64,000 nt of DNA from an uncultured Phocaeicola sp. (GTDB lineage Bacteria; Bacteroidota; Bacteroidia; Bacteroidales; Bacteroidaceae), in assembly GCA_944320855.1 (NCBI GenBank), contig CALUJF010000013.1, positions 1-64,000 of the forward strand, given 5' to 3'. Below, in pieces: positions 1 to 10,539 of the stretch; position 1 is the stretch's first letter; each line of letters begins with the position of its first letter. Below the pieces are notes generated by a model. The model was given only the letters and a program-made list of their open reading frames with translations, searched no databases and was not told the origin of the DNA. The position numbers and the translations under genes are program-made.

Positions 1-179
1 AGGGATAAGTATAATAGAGTCAACTTGAATCAGTGGTAATGACATGATAACAGTCAACCAAAATCAGGAAAAGACAGACAATTGAATAATTCAACGCATT
101 TTAGTTTTATACGTCCAATTCTTTCCTTCTAAGTAATTTTAAATATTTTCGTCATCATAGTGATGAGGCATTATATGAC

Positions 180-233
180 ACTTCAAATGGCGTTCGAACG
201 GTATTATAACACTGTTCGAACGCCATTTGAAGT
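180..233. repeat. Long perfect palindrome (copy A of a 52-bp dyad family)
   Basis: A 20-bp arm (180-199) is repeated as its exact reverse complement at 214-233 around a 14-nt loop. The element aligns without gaps to the palindrome at 37084-37139, sharing 37 of 52 positions, and five arm differences are compensated so that pairing is kept. It could be a bidirectional terminator, but the similar loop suggests a dispersed palindromic repeat. Confidence 0.8.
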
Positions 234-305
234 AATAATCTTTATCTTGTTACGATATTTACATCATTTGTTACACCTTTAATCCATCACAAAATGCTTT
301 ATTGA

Positions 306-313
306 TACTTTTG
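306..313 (+). promoter_or_regulatory. Candidate -7 box for first ECF sigma gene
   Basis: TACTTTTG fits the Bacteroidales -7 consensus TAnnTTTG and lies 20 bp before the ATG at 334. No TTG is seen at the expected -33 spacing, so only half of the promoter is supported. Confidence 0.4.
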
Positions 314-333
314 TAATCGGAAAAACATGAATT

Positions 334-861
334 ATGGAAAATACAAGTATCATATCCCAGGAAGAAATCGGTAAATTGGTTTCCGAAACTTATGAACATG
401 ATAAAGACACAGTGCTTTATTATGTCTATAAGCATATAGGTAATTACGAAGATGCACAGGATATTACGCAGGATGTTTTCCTCCGCATGATGGAATATGG
501 CAAGATGCTAAGAAGTGATACGGTGAGAAGCTTTATGTTTACCGTAGCAAGAAATCTCGTTACAGACTATATGCGCAGGCAGATTAGCAAACAAGAGGTT
601 GGCGTTTATTCAATGGAGGGACTTGACATGACTTACGATGATGTGGAATGTAAAGTATTTGCCAAGGAGATATCCAAGTTGGAGATAATGAAAGCTAACA
701 GTCTTCCCGAACAGCGTCGGGTGATATATATGAAAAGCAGATTCGAATGTCTTTCCACAGAAGAAATAGCAGCTGAAATGTCACTTTCCAAACGTACAGT
801 TGAGGGGCATCTGCTGATGGGAAGAAAACAAGTGAGAGAATTTATAAAACAATGTATATAA
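334..861 (+). CDS. ECF-type RNA polymerase sigma factor (cassette 1)
   Basis: A 175-residue sigma-70 family protein of ECF size. Region 2 spans about residues 20-85 (the EDAQDITQDVFLRMMEYG segment is a typical region 2 core) and region 4 about 115-170 with the helix-turn-helix around STEEIAAEMSLSKRTVEGHL. It begins the first sus cassette and stops 15 bp before the SusC gene, so it is probably co-transcribed with it. No FecR-type anti-sigma gene is next to it, unlike many Bacteroidetes PUL sigma factors. It is paralogous to the protein at 18615-19130. By inference it directs expression of this PUL; its signal input is unknown. Confidence 0.9.
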   Translation: MENTSIISQEEIGKLVSETYEHDKDTVLYYVYKHIGNYEDAQDITQDVFLRMMEYGKMLRSDTVRSFMFTVARNLVTDYMRRQISKQEVGVYSMEGLDMTYDDVECKVFAKEISKLEIMKANSLPEQRRVIYMKSRFECLSTEEIAAEMSLSKRTVEGHLLMGRKQVREFIKQCI

Positions 862-876
862 CAAAACTAAAATCGT

Positions 877-3800
877 ATGAAAGATAGAATTTATGGTTCT
901 TCACCCAGAAAAGGGTTACTGGCAGTCCTTATCGCCTCTTCTATGATGGCAGGAGGGATAGGTCAGGTTTATGCGGAATCGGCAGGAGTATCTTCTGTCA
1001 CCCAGTCTGTATCAGTACAAGGTTCTGTGCTCGATCCTGACGGATTTCCGGTGATTGGTGCAAGTATTCTTGAAAAGGGAACAACAAATGGTGTCATCAC
1101 TGACATTGACGGTAATTTCGTTCTGAATGTATCATCATCAAAAGCTGTTGTCGTAATATCTTATATTGGTTTTAAAACAATAGAAATATCTGCATCGAAT
1201 AAACAGGCATTACAGAAGATTGTGCTTAAAGAGGATTCTGAAATGCTGGAAGAGGTCGTTGTAGTAGGTTATGGTACTCAGAAGAAAGCTACCCTGACAG
1301 GTTCTATCGAACAGGTTAGCGGAAAAGCCCTCGAAAGCCGTGCAGTAACCAATGTGGGTCTTGCATTGCAGGGACAGACTCCCGGTCTGACGGTTACACG
1401 TTCATCTCCACGTCCGGGTAATGAAGATATCAGTTTCCAGATTCGTGGTGCTACTTCTATCAATGGTGGTTCGCCACTTATCATTATAGACGGTGTTCCT
1501 GCACTTAATGCACAATCTTTCCAGAATATGAACTCCGACGATATTGCCAGCATTTCTGTCTTGAAGGACGGTGCTGCATCTATCTATGGTGCAAAAGCGG
1601 CTAACGGTGTTATCCTGGTAACAACAAAGAAAGGTAAGGGAAAACTTACTGTTGATTATAACTTCAACATGCGTTTCAGCACTCTTGGTATTACTGACTA
1701 TTCTGCAACAATGCAGCAGTATGCACAGATGTGGCTCGATGCGAACGACCAGGAAGAAGTGGAAGACTGGTGGGTATGGGTATCAAGAGAGAATATGGAA
1801 AAGATGGCTGCCGGATATGAAGGTATATACGAAACACGCGACTATGGAGATATCTTCATTGGTAATGCCAACCGTATAGACGAAATGTTTGCTACAAGAT
1901 TCTCGTATCAGCATAACTTGAGTTTGTCCGGAGCTACAGACAAGTCTGATTATCGTATCTCATTAGCTTACGCTGACAACCAGGGTAACCTTTCTACTGC
2001 ATACGACGGACAGAAGCAGCTGAACTTCCGTCTGAACTATGGTAACCAGCTTACAAAATGGTTAAAGTTGGAAACAGGTGCCAGCATGTTGCAGACTATT
2101 ACAGAAGGGCCTTCTGTGGGTCTTGACGCTTCACTGTATGCACAGGAAATGCCACTCTTCCCGGCAAAGAACCCTTACGGACAGTGGTATGCCGATTATG
2201 GTACAATAGGTGACCGTCAGCCAGCTGCCGCTACTGCCGATGGTGGACGCGATAAGAAAAAATCGCTGACAAGCCGTATCGACATAAAAGCGATTGTGGA
2301 TATATGGGATGGAATATCATTCGAAGGTATGGCATCATTCCAGAATGAAGAGTACAGAAGAGAAAGATATGTGACACCGGTACAGACTTATGACTGGTTC
2401 GGAAATCCTGCAGAGCAGCAGGTAGCCGTTACAGTTCCTACGTTAAGTCTTACAAATCCATCCAACTTAGGACAAAACAACCCGGGATATCTTTCTGAAG
2501 CAAATAACTATTTTTACCAGTATTATTCTGCTTTGCTTAAATATGCCAAGAAATTTGGTGACCATAATGTTTCTGCCATGGTAGGTATAAATGCGGAAAA
2601 ATATAACACAACAAAAACCGCTGCTGCCAGACTGAACTTTGTTGACGACGGGGTTTATGACCTTAATGTTGCCGAAAGTGACATGCTTGCCAATAACGGT
2701 GGAAAATCACACAATGGTACATATTCTTATATTGCAAAAGCAAATTATGACTATAAGGAAAGATATTTGTTGGAACTTATGGGACGACGTGACGGTAATT
2801 CAAAATTTGCAAAAGGATACAGATTCAAGAATTACGGTTCTTTCTCTTTGGGATGGGTTTTCACTCAGGAAAAATTCCTCGAACCTGTAACTAAATTTAT
2901 AGGCCTTGATTTCGGTAAAGTACGTCTGAGCTATGGTGAATCAGGTAATGACGTTGGGCTTGGAAACTATGATTATGTTTCCACAATATCTCAAGGAACT
3001 ACAGTGCTCGGCTCGCCTGCAAACTCAGTAATCTCGACAGGACTGAACAACTCCGGTTTGATAAGCTTGACACGTACTTGGGAAAAAGTTACACAGAAAA
3101 ATATCGGTGTGGACCTGAATTTCCTTAATAACAGACTTGTTTTCAACTGGGACTACTTTATAAAGGAAAACATTGGTATGCTTTCATCGGTGTCATATCC
3201 GGCCGTACTTGGTGGAACTGCTCCAAAGACAAACAGTGGTTATCTTAGAGTAAGAGGATGGGAAGTTTCTTTGACATGGAGAGACAGCTTTAAAGACTTC
3301 TCATACTTCATTACAGGAAACCTGAGCGACTCAAGAAGCAAGCTTATGGACCTCGAAGGGGCTGATACTTTTAAAGCTGGAAAAAATAACTTGAACGGCT
3401 ATCCTCTTAATTCATGGTTCCTGTTCAAGACTGACGGAGTATTTAAAGACCAGGCTGAAGTGGATGATTATTATGAAAAATATGGTAATCAGGGCGGTGC
3501 AATGTCTTTATTGCCATACGGTAGCCAGACAGAATTGAGACCAGGTGATACCAAACGTCTTGATTTAAGTGGTGATGGATGTATAAATGCCGACGGAAGT
3601 GCATCAAGCGACCTGATATATATGGGAGATGCCAATCCTCACTATATGTTCGGTGTAACTATTGGAGCCAACTGGAAAGGATTTGATTTCAATGCAATGT
3701 TTCAGGGGGTAGGTAAACAATATATCATGCGTCAGGGATGGATGGCTTATCCGTTCTCTGCAGGATACACTAACCAGAACCCGAGCTTTATAGGAAAAAC

Positions 3801-4125
3801 ATGGACAGAAGAAAATCCTAATGCTGAATATCCGCGTCTGACTGTTTACAAGGACAGAGCTGCATGGAACTATGCAAACAATGACTTTATGCTTCAGAAC
3901 AACAGATATGTGAGATTGAAATCATTGGTATTCGGATATACACTTCCTAAAGAATGGACTACTAAAGTAAAATTACAGAAAGTAAGAGTTTATTTCTCAG
4001 GTAATGACCTGTGGGAAGCAACAAACATAAAAGACGGATTCGACCCTGAAATGGGAGAAATGGCACAGAACTCAGGTTATCCTTTCTCCAGAACATGGTC
4101 TTTCGGTCTGAATGTCACACTTTAA
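877..4125 (+). CDS. SusC/RagA-type TonB-dependent outer-membrane transporter (cassette 1)
   Basis: A 1082-residue protein with a signal peptide ending near VYA (about residue 34), a CarboxypepD_reg-like domain (about 45-125), a TonB-box-like EEVVVVGYGTQ, a plug domain (about 130-250) and a long beta-barrel ending in a typical C-terminal strand (GLNVTL). It would form the outer-membrane channel that imports oligosaccharides with the SusD protein just downstream. No N-terminal STN signalling domain is present, so classical transenvelope signalling to the upstream sigma factor is not supported. The segment IGASILEKGTTNGVITDIDG is identical in the second SusC at 19148. Confidence 0.95.
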   Translation: MKDRIYGSSPRKGLLAVLIASSMMAGGIGQVYAESAGVSSVTQSVSVQGSVLDPDGFPVIGASILEKGTTNGVITDIDGNFVLNVSSSKAVVVISYIGFKTIEISASNKQALQKIVLKEDSEMLEEVVVVGYGTQKKATLTGSIEQVSGKALESRAVTNVGLALQGQTPGLTVTRSSPRPGNEDISFQIRGATSINGGSPLIIIDGVPALNAQSFQNMNSDDIASISVLKDGAASIYGAKAANGVILVTTKKGKGKLTVDYNFNMRFSTLGITDYSATMQQYAQMWLDANDQEEVEDWWVWVSRENMEKMAAGYEGIYETRDYGDIFIGNANRIDEMFATRFSYQHNLSLSGATDKSDYRISLAYADNQGNLSTAYDGQKQLNFRLNYGNQLTKWLKLETGASMLQTITEGPSVGLDASLYAQEMPLFPAKNPYGQWYADYGTIGDRQPAAATADGGRDKKKSLTSRIDIKAIVDIWDGISFEGMASFQNEEYRRERYVTPVQTYDWFGNPAEQQVAVTVPTLSLTNPSNLGQNNPGYLSEANNYFYQYYSALLKYAKKFGDHNVSAMVGINAEKYNTTKTAAARLNFVDDGVYDLNVAESDMLANNGGKSHNGTYSYIAKANYDYKERYLLELMGRRDGNSKFAKGYRFKNYGSFSLGWVFTQEKFLEPVTKFIGLDFGKVRLSYGESGNDVGLGNYDYVSTISQGTTVLGSPANSVISTGLNNSGLISLTRTWEKVTQKNIGVDLNFLNNRLVFNWDYFIKENIGMLSSVSYPAVLGGTAPKTNSGYLRVRGWEVSLTWRDSFKDFSYFITGNLSDSRSKLMDLEGADTFKAGKNNLNGYPLNSWFLFKTDGVFKDQAEVDDYYEKYGNQGGAMSLLPYGSQTELRPGDTKRLDLSGDGCINADGSASSDLIYMGDANPHYMFGVTIGANWKGFDFNAMFQGVGKQYIMRQGWMAYPFSAGYTNQNPSFIGKTWTEENPNAEYPRLTVYKDRAAWNYANNDFMLQNNRYVRLKSLVFGYTLPKEWTTKVKLQKVRVYFSGNDLWEATNIKDGFDPEMGEMAQNSGYPFSRTWSFGLNVTL

Positions 4126-4152
4126 TAAAGATACTTTAAAACAAGAACTTAT

Positions 4153-5964
4153 ATGAAAAAGAAATATATATCAATATTTGCCGGTCTGATGCTTGGATTG
4201 ACAAGTTGCGTAAATACATTCCTCGACCTCGATCCATTGGATCAGAGAACGGATGCCATTTACTTTAAGAAAGCTGAAGATTTCAAAAACTATTCTGCTT
4301 CTTTCTATGGACAACTCTTAGGATGGAGAACGCCATACGGAAGTTTCTCAATATACAACTTTATGGATGCCTCTACAGACCTTGCCGCTAACTTTATGGC
4401 ATCAAGTGATGTGGGTAGAGGAACTATAATGGTACCTACAAATGATGACAGATGGACAAAATGTTATAACTATATCCGTACGGTAAATATCCTGCTGCAA
4501 AAAGCGGAAGATTACTCTGGAGATAAATCTGAAATAGCTCAATACATAGCTGAAGCTTATTTCTTTAGAGCCTACAACATGTTTATGCTGCTTAAAACAT
4601 TTGGAGGTGTACCTATTGTAACTAAGGTATTGGATACTGACTCGCCGGAACTTTTGGCTCCACGTAACAGCAGATATGAGGTAACAGACCAGATTCTGGC
4701 CGACCTGACTAAAGCTATTCCTGACCTTCCTATTGAACAGAGTATTCCTGCTGAGGAGAAAGGTCGTGTTAGTCAATGGGCAGCTAAAGCTTTTAAAGCA
4801 AGAGTATTGCTTTATGAGGCAACTTGGAGAAAATACAACGGAACATCTACTGACTTTGAAGGTTCAAAAGGACCTGAAAAGGACCAGATAAATGAATTTC
4901 TTGATGAGGCAATTCTTCTTTCGGAAGACGTAATAAATAATGGTGGCTACAGAATATGGAATCAGAACAGTAACGGTAGCATACCTAACCAGAGCAGTTA
5001 TTATCTATTCAATCTTGAAGATGCGGGAAGTAATCCTGCCGGACTGACAAAAGAATCGAATAAAGAGTTTATTCTTTATGGGGTATATGATATTATATTA
5101 CGCAAAGGCAATATTAATTTGAGCCATACAGTAGGACAGATGTATCCAAGCCGTAAAATGATTGATATGTATCTGTGTAGAGACGGTTTACCGATTGAGT
5201 ACTCAGAAAATTTTAAAGGATATCATAATACAGGTGATGAGTACATTTACCGCGATTACAGATTGAAGAATTATACTAACGCCGGAAAGGATATTACAGC
5301 TGGTTCTGTGAAACTGACAACAGGTAAGCCTGGATATGGATGTACAAAATTTGCCGCTTATAATTATCCTGAATACAGAAGGGAAAAAGAAGAATCGGCC
5401 AATTATCCTGTACTTAGACTTGCAGAAGTGTATCTGAATTATGCAGAGGCTTGTTATGAAAGATATGGCAAAGTTACGAATGCTCAACTTAACGGTATAA
5501 ACGAATTGCGTTCAAGAGGTGGTGTTGCGCCATTGACCAACGAGTTTATTGCGGAATGTCAGGCAAAAGAATTTGATATGGATATGCTTTCCGAAATCAG
5601 AAGAGAAAGAGCTGTAGAACTGTATATGGAAGGTTTCCGTTTTGATGACTTGAAAAGATGGGGTATAGCTGAAACTGCTCTTAATGCTTCACGATGCGGT
5701 ATGGTAGTAGGCGGTGACGGCTATGAAACAGAATTTATGGAAGCTGATGGTACTGTAAAACAGGATGCCGATGGAAATGATATGTTCAAGAAAGGTACTT
5801 ATCCGTGGGGGTTGGAAAAAGTTAAGACAGGTCACGATGAGTTGACATGTGTCGTAATAAGCAAGAAAAGTAATCATACTTTCCAGAAGAAACATTATCT
5901 TTGGCCTATACCTCAGAAACAGATAGAACTCAACCCGAACTTGAAACAGAATCCGGGATATTAA
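4153..5964 (+). CDS. SusD/RagB-family nutrient-binding outer-membrane lipoprotein (cassette 1)
   Basis: A 603-residue protein with a lipoprotein signal peptide (LTSC, Cys19) and typical SusD-family features: an N-terminal helical TPR-like region (AQYIAEAYFFRAYNMFMLLKT) and a C-terminal RRERAVELYMEGFRFDDLKRW motif ending in PIPQKQIELNPNLKQNPGY. It follows SusC by 27 bp and should cap that transporter at the cell surface. Glycan specificity cannot be read from the sequence. Confidence 0.95.
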   Translation: MKKKYISIFAGLMLGLTSCVNTFLDLDPLDQRTDAIYFKKAEDFKNYSASFYGQLLGWRTPYGSFSIYNFMDASTDLAANFMASSDVGRGTIMVPTNDDRWTKCYNYIRTVNILLQKAEDYSGDKSEIAQYIAEAYFFRAYNMFMLLKTFGGVPIVTKVLDTDSPELLAPRNSRYEVTDQILADLTKAIPDLPIEQSIPAEEKGRVSQWAAKAFKARVLLYEATWRKYNGTSTDFEGSKGPEKDQINEFLDEAILLSEDVINNGGYRIWNQNSNGSIPNQSSYYLFNLEDAGSNPAGLTKESNKEFILYGVYDIILRKGNINLSHTVGQMYPSRKMIDMYLCRDGLPIEYSENFKGYHNTGDEYIYRDYRLKNYTNAGKDITAGSVKLTTGKPGYGCTKFAAYNYPEYRREKEESANYPVLRLAEVYLNYAEACYERYGKVTNAQLNGINELRSRGGVAPLTNEFIAECQAKEFDMDMLSEIRRERAVELYMEGFRFDDLKRWGIAETALNASRCGMVVGGDGYETEFMEADGTVKQDADGNDMFKKGTYPWGLEKVKTGHDELTCVVISKKSNHTFQKKHYLWPIPQKQIELNPNLKQNPGY

Positions 5965-5995
5965 TAAGATTTTTAATATAAATTCTTAAGAAGAT

Positions 5996-7192
5996 ATGAG
6001 AAATTTATTTAATAACAGTATAAAAGGTTTGCTCTTGGGGGCACTGACACTTTTAGTTTTCGGATGCGAACCGGAAGCCAACATAAAAGAATATGTTTAT
6101 CCAGCTCCTGTTATAACAGAGGTAAGCCCATTGGAGGGCTATGAAGGCGACCAGGTGATTATACTTGGTGAGGATTTCGGTGATAGAGTAGAAGCTGTTT
6201 CAGTGAATTTTGGCGGAATACCTGTAGAGAATATCTACTCATGTAAAAATAATATGATTGTAGTGCAAGTACCTGAAGGAGCACAAAACGGTAAAGTAGG
6301 TGTAAAGGTATGGACAAAAGAAACAAACTCAGAATCAGACTTCAAAGTAATACCTACTCCTTCTATTATCAGTATGACTTCATCAAATCCTGCCGGAAAT
6401 CTGTTTGCTACAGCTGGTGATATGATTACTGTAAGAGGTACAAATTTCGGTGAGGATACTTCCAATTTCAAGGCTTACGTAAATGAAACTGAAGTACAGA
6501 TTATTTCTGCTTCGGACACAGAGATAGTCATTGAATTTCCAGAAGGAATCCAGTCTGGTATAGTAAATCTTGATCTGAACGGATATAAACTTGAAGGTTC
6601 GGCGTTTATTGATTCAACTATTGAAGGCGATGTAACAAGCCTGTTCCTCAAGAACTATAAACAGCCGTTCCTCAGAAGTGATTTGGGTGACGGAGAATGG
6701 GGTACAGCTATGTACTGGAATATGTCATCAGGATTCGGAAGTAATCTTAATTTCCCGATGGCTGATACAGATGGTTATATCACTATTCAGACAGGAAACG
6801 GACAGGGTAAAAAGGAAAATGCATGTATGTATCAATCAACTTCATTGCCAAGCGGTAGTTATAAAATTACAGTTTCTGTAAGTGAATGTTCGTTTACCAG
6901 TGGCCGATTCGGTTGTGCTTTCGTTGTTGCTGCCGGAGAAATACCTAATTTCGATAAAGAGCAGAACGGTCTTTATGGTTTCAAACAGTGGACTTATGCA
7001 ACACCGGAAGAAATGGAAAACCTGGTTGGATTCGAACATGTTACAACAAACTACGAGGCTCCTTATGAGGTATCCTTTGAATTTACATTAGAAGATACTA
7101 AATCAGTGAACATGGGCTTTATGGCGATGATGAACAATACGTCGTATGTGAAAATTTCAGAGATAAAAATAGAAAGAAGTATTAATCAATAA
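5996..7192 (+). CDS. Surface lipoprotein with two IPT/TIG domains, SusE/SusF-position glycan-binding candidate
   Basis: A 398-residue lipoprotein (Cys24 after LLVFG). Two IPT/TIG immunoglobulin-like domains are seen at about residues 38-115 (ITEVSPLEGYEGDQVIILGEDFG) and 122-200 (GDMITVRGTNFGEDTS). The C-terminal ~190 residues form a separate domain resembling the DUF5013-type beta-sandwich of SusE-like proteins (YKITVSVSECSF ... YVKISEIKIERS). The gene sits 31 bp after susD in the position normally taken by surface glycan-binding proteins. Its C-terminal domain recurs in the next gene. Binding of polysaccharide is inferred from position and architecture. Confidence 0.8.
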   Translation: MRNLFNNSIKGLLLGALTLLVFGCEPEANIKEYVYPAPVITEVSPLEGYEGDQVIILGEDFGDRVEAVSVNFGGIPVENIYSCKNNMIVVQVPEGAQNGKVGVKVWTKETNSESDFKVIPTPSIISMTSSNPAGNLFATAGDMITVRGTNFGEDTSNFKAYVNETEVQIISASDTEIVIEFPEGIQSGIVNLDLNGYKLEGSAFIDSTIEGDVTSLFLKNYKQPFLRSDLGDGEWGTAMYWNMSSGFGSNLNFPMADTDGYITIQTGNGQGKKENACMYQSTSLPSGSYKITVSVSECSFTSGRFGCAFVVAAGEIPNFDKEQNGLYGFKQWTYATPEEMENLVGFEHVTTNYEAPYEVSFEFTLEDTKSVNMGFMAMMNNTSYVKISEIKIERSINQ

Positions 7193-7203
7193 AATGAATT
7201 ACA

Positions 7204-9165
7204 ATGAAGATATATAGTCTAATAGGTGTAATGGCTCTTTCTTCTGTATTCTATTCATGCGAAAGCGAAATAGATGATAAGATAGTCAATTTGGAAAATC
7301 CGAGTTCTGTCAACGTGTCTGTTACGGGAATTACCCCTGAGTATGGATGGACCGGGGATCAGTTTAATGTAGTAGGAGAGAATTTTGGTGGAGCTACGAG
7401 CTTTTTTAAAGTTTATATAGGAAAAAATGAAACTGAAATACTTTCATGCAGCGACAAGCAAGTGAAAGTTGTAGTCCCAGATGACGCTACCAGCGGAAAA
7501 GTATATGTAGAGTTTATGGGAGATACTATTTCATCAAGTTTCTTTTATAAAGTAATGGGACAACCATCTGTAGAAGCTATGTTCCCATTATTCGGTGAAG
7601 ATGAAAATACAAAATGTTGGGCTATGCCGGGCAATGAGATTACGCTTATGGGTGAAATGCTTGGTGGAGCAGAAGATGATATCTCACTTAAATTTAACAA
7701 ATCAGCAATGGATGCCGAAGTTACCTCATGGTCTGAAAATGAGATTAAGGTAAAAGTTCCTGAAGATACACAAAGTGGGGCTATTACACTTAAAGTAGGT
7801 AGTCAGGAAGTCAATACTCCATTCGAATTTCTGCTTGTGAATCCATTGACTATAGAATCTGTAACTCCGGAAGATGGATATGCCGGATGTGAAGTAAAAA
7901 TAATCGGTAAAGGATTTGGAGATACTTCTACTTTGGAGGGAACCAAAGTTTGGTTTGGTGACAAGGCTGGAACTGTGAAAGATGTGAATGATGAAACAAT
8001 AACGGTTTTAGCACCTCAAAACCTGTCAGAAGATGAATATGCGATAAAAGTCCTTACTCCGTTCGAGGAAAAGACTTCAGAACTTGAATATAAAGTCAGT
8101 CCCGATCCTACCGGACTCACAGCAACAGGAATTGAAGAAGGTTCAGGTTATCTTGGTAACATTATTACCGTTACAGGAAATAATCTTCCGGAAACTGTAG
8201 AAGATATTATAGTTAATGTCGGTGGTATTGATACAGAAGTTATTGAAAAAATTGATAATGGATTTAAGGTTAGAATACCTGCTGAGGCTACTACAGGAAA
8301 TGGAAATCTGTTATTCAAGTATGCCGGAAGAGTATTTACGATAGATACCGACTTTAAGGTAAAGGCTGCTCCTATAGTAAATAAGTATGACGTTATTACT
8401 GTAAGTGGTGAAACATTTACTATTGGCGGAACTAATCTTAATGAGTTAAAGGATAATCTTACTATAAAATTTAATGGAACAGACATAGATTCACCTAATA
8501 TTAATGAAAGTGAGATTACATTTACTGTTCCTACAACAGATGCATATCAGGAATCGGTTGAAGTTGAGCTTTCGTATGGAGAGAACCTTATAGAAGCTAT
8601 AAAATTCAATGTTGCCGTTATTCCGGGAACTTCGGGAAATAATGATATCACTTCTTATGTACTCAAGAATGCAGGTCCAACATTTGAAAATGAAGGTGGA
8701 AATGCAAATTATTGGGAAAAGAACTCCAAGTTCTATGGAAATTCGTTGATTACAGTGGAAAATGAAAGTACTTATCTGTCGATGAATGGCGGTAGCAGTA
8801 GTTATTACGATGGAGCATTATACCAGAATACAATGCTTCCAAAAGGAGACTATACAATTACAATAACAGTTGCCGGTGATGATAATGCAGGAGGTCGTGA
8901 CGGTGTGGTATTTGGTATAATGGATGGGAATGATGTTGATTTCCCTACTCTAACAGATTCAGGAAGTCCTTGGCATTTTAGTGATAAAACAAATGTTTTG
9001 GCTGAAAAGAATATTACAGAAGGAAATAATACAGTTCCTAATAATCATACTGTAACTTTCTCGCTAAGCGAATCAAAAGAAGTAAGAATCGGTTTTGCAA
9101 CGATGCTTAACCCTGGTAATTATCTATATATCTCAGAAATAAAAATTGAACGTACAAATAATTGA
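7204..9165 (+). CDS. Multi-IPT/TIG-domain surface lipoprotein
   Basis: A 653-residue lipoprotein (Cys19 in FYSC) with about five successive IPT/TIG-like repeats, for example ITPEYGWTGDQFNVVGENFG, GNEITLMGEMLGGA and SVTPEDGYAGCEVKIIGKGFG, followed by a C-terminal domain (about 475-653) homologous to that of the preceding protein (GDYTITITVAGDD ... YLYISEIKIERT). The repeats would form an extended stalk that holds the C-terminal domain away from the membrane. It is probably the second surface glycan-binding protein of the cassette. Its stop codon overlaps the start of the lyase gene. Confidence 0.8.
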   Translation: MKIYSLIGVMALSSVFYSCESEIDDKIVNLENPSSVNVSVTGITPEYGWTGDQFNVVGENFGGATSFFKVYIGKNETEILSCSDKQVKVVVPDDATSGKVYVEFMGDTISSSFFYKVMGQPSVEAMFPLFGEDENTKCWAMPGNEITLMGEMLGGAEDDISLKFNKSAMDAEVTSWSENEIKVKVPEDTQSGAITLKVGSQEVNTPFEFLLVNPLTIESVTPEDGYAGCEVKIIGKGFGDTSTLEGTKVWFGDKAGTVKDVNDETITVLAPQNLSEDEYAIKVLTPFEEKTSELEYKVSPDPTGLTATGIEEGSGYLGNIITVTGNNLPETVEDIIVNVGGIDTEVIEKIDNGFKVRIPAEATTGNGNLLFKYAGRVFTIDTDFKVKAAPIVNKYDVITVSGETFTIGGTNLNELKDNLTIKFNGTDIDSPNINESEITFTVPTTDAYQESVEVELSYGENLIEAIKFNVAVIPGTSGNNDITSYVLKNAGPTFENEGGNANYWEKNSKFYGNSLITVENESTYLSMNGGSSSYYDGALYQNTMLPKGDYTITITVAGDDNAGGRDGVVFGIMDGNDVDFPTLTDSGSPWHFSDKTNVLAEKNITEGNNTVPNNHTVTFSLSESKEVRIGFATMLNPGNYLYISEIKIERTNN

Positions 9166-10517
9166 TGATTATGAAAACTAAAAATATGCTTTTATTAGGA
9201 TTGTTGTTTTTGGCTTCATCATGCGGTGACGACATCGATCCGATAGAAAGAGACTGGCAGACTCCATCTGATGGGAATGAGGAGGAAGTACAGCATAGTA
9301 TAGAACTAAAGGATAATAATGTACCTTTTAAAGATCATCCAAGTGCTTTGCATTCAAAAAGTGATATAGAATATGCAAAAGAAAAAGTCAGGGCAGGTGA
9401 ATCACCATGGATAGATGGTTATAATCAGATTCTTAAGAGTAATCATTTTAATCAGGACACAAAATTACCAGCATTACAACCAAATCCTACAGAAAAAATA
9501 GTTCGAGGTGGTAAAACTGTTTGGGAACCAGATCCGGACAACTATAATAATGCAGCCAATCAGGCTCATGCAGCATATCAGTATGCTTTAATCTGGAAAA
9601 TGACAGATAATACTGAATATGCACAAGCCGCAATCAATATTCTTAATGCTTGGGCTGAAACATGCAAATCGCTTAATGGTGACTCTAATGTTTCTTTGGC
9701 TGCAGGATTGTACGGTTATCAGTTCGCAAATGCAGGTGAATTGATGAGAGACTATGTTGGTTGGGAAGCAGATGATTTTGCTGCTTACCAAAAGTGGATG
9801 GTAGATGTATTCTATAAAGTAAACAATGACTTCCTGACAAGACATCATGGAGCAGAAATTATGAATTATTGGGCAAACTGGGACTTGGCAAACCTGGCTT
9901 CAATGCTTTCTATAGGTATTCTCGCAGACAGAAGAGACATTTACAATCAGGCTGTGGAATATTTATTGGATGGAGAAGGGAACGGATGTCTTAAAAATAC
10001 AATAGTACATGTATTCGATGGAGAAAACGAAGGCTTGGCTCAGATTCAGGAATCAGGGCGTGACCAGGGACACTCAACTCTTGTTATTGGCTTATTGGGG
10101 GTAATAGGACAGATTACATGGAATCAGGAAGATGACTTCTTCGGTTATAATGACAATGTAATATTGAAAGCTGCTGAATATGTGGCAAAATATAATGTGG
10201 CAATGCTTGATGTTCCTTTTGTATATTATAACAACCCTGTACATGGTTTGCATACAGCTGTATCAGATATTTCAAGAGGCTCAAACAGGCCTATGTGGGA
10301 AGTTATTTACGCACATTACTCTACTGTTAAGAATGTTTCTCCAAAATGGACACAATATACATATATGGGGGTAAATACCCAACGTCCGGAAACAGCTACA
10401 CAAACTGGTAACTCTGGTGGATTGTATGACTTACTTGGTTGCGGAACAATGATGTTTGCTCGCCAAGCTACTGTAGAAAGCGAACCGGAAGAAGGGACAG
10501 AATCAACTACAGAATAA
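9165..10517 (+). CDS. Alginate-lyase-family polysaccharide lyase lipoprotein (paralog 1)
   Basis: About 450 residues with a lipoprotein signal (Cys20 in LASSC) and an alpha-helical toroid-type sequence of the alginate_lyase (PF05426-like) group. Conserved stretches shared with the paralog at 25884 are NWDLA..LSIGIL and ESGRDQGH, likely active-site regions. I take ATG 9165, which overlaps the upstream TGA as TGATG and suggests translational coupling; ATG 9171 is also possible. The enzyme is expected to cleave a uronic-acid-containing polymer by beta-elimination, agreeing with the GH88 gene at 34390. Substrate (alginate, glucuronan, pectic or other) is not determinable here. Confidence 0.75.
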   Translation: MIMKTKNMLLLGLLFLASSCGDDIDPIERDWQTPSDGNEEEVQHSIELKDNNVPFKDHPSALHSKSDIEYAKEKVRAGESPWIDGYNQILKSNHFNQDTKLPALQPNPTEKIVRGGKTVWEPDPDNYNNAANQAHAAYQYALIWKMTDNTEYAQAAINILNAWAETCKSLNGDSNVSLAAGLYGYQFANAGELMRDYVGWEADDFAAYQKWMVDVFYKVNNDFLTRHHGAEIMNYWANWDLANLASMLSIGILADRRDIYNQAVEYLLDGEGNGCLKNTIVHVFDGENEGLAQIQESGRDQGHSTLVIGLLGVIGQITWNQEDDFFGYNDNVILKAAEYVAKYNVAMLDVPFVYYNNPVHGLHTAVSDISRGSNRPMWEVIYAHYSTVKNVSPKWTQYTYMGVNTQRPETATQTGNSGGLYDLLGCGTMMFARQATVESEPEEGTESTTE

Positions 10518-10539
10518 GATTTTTATAAAACTTTAAACC

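Larger units (their letters stand above)
1..333. other. Intergenic region upstream of first ECF sigma gene
   Basis: No convincing coding sequence is visible on either strand here. The stretch is AT-rich and holds a small perfect hairpin (TCATCA-TAG-TGATGA, 152-166), the long palindrome at 180-233 and a -7 promoter-like box at 306-313. It probably separates the PUL from an unseen gene on the left. Confidence 0.6.
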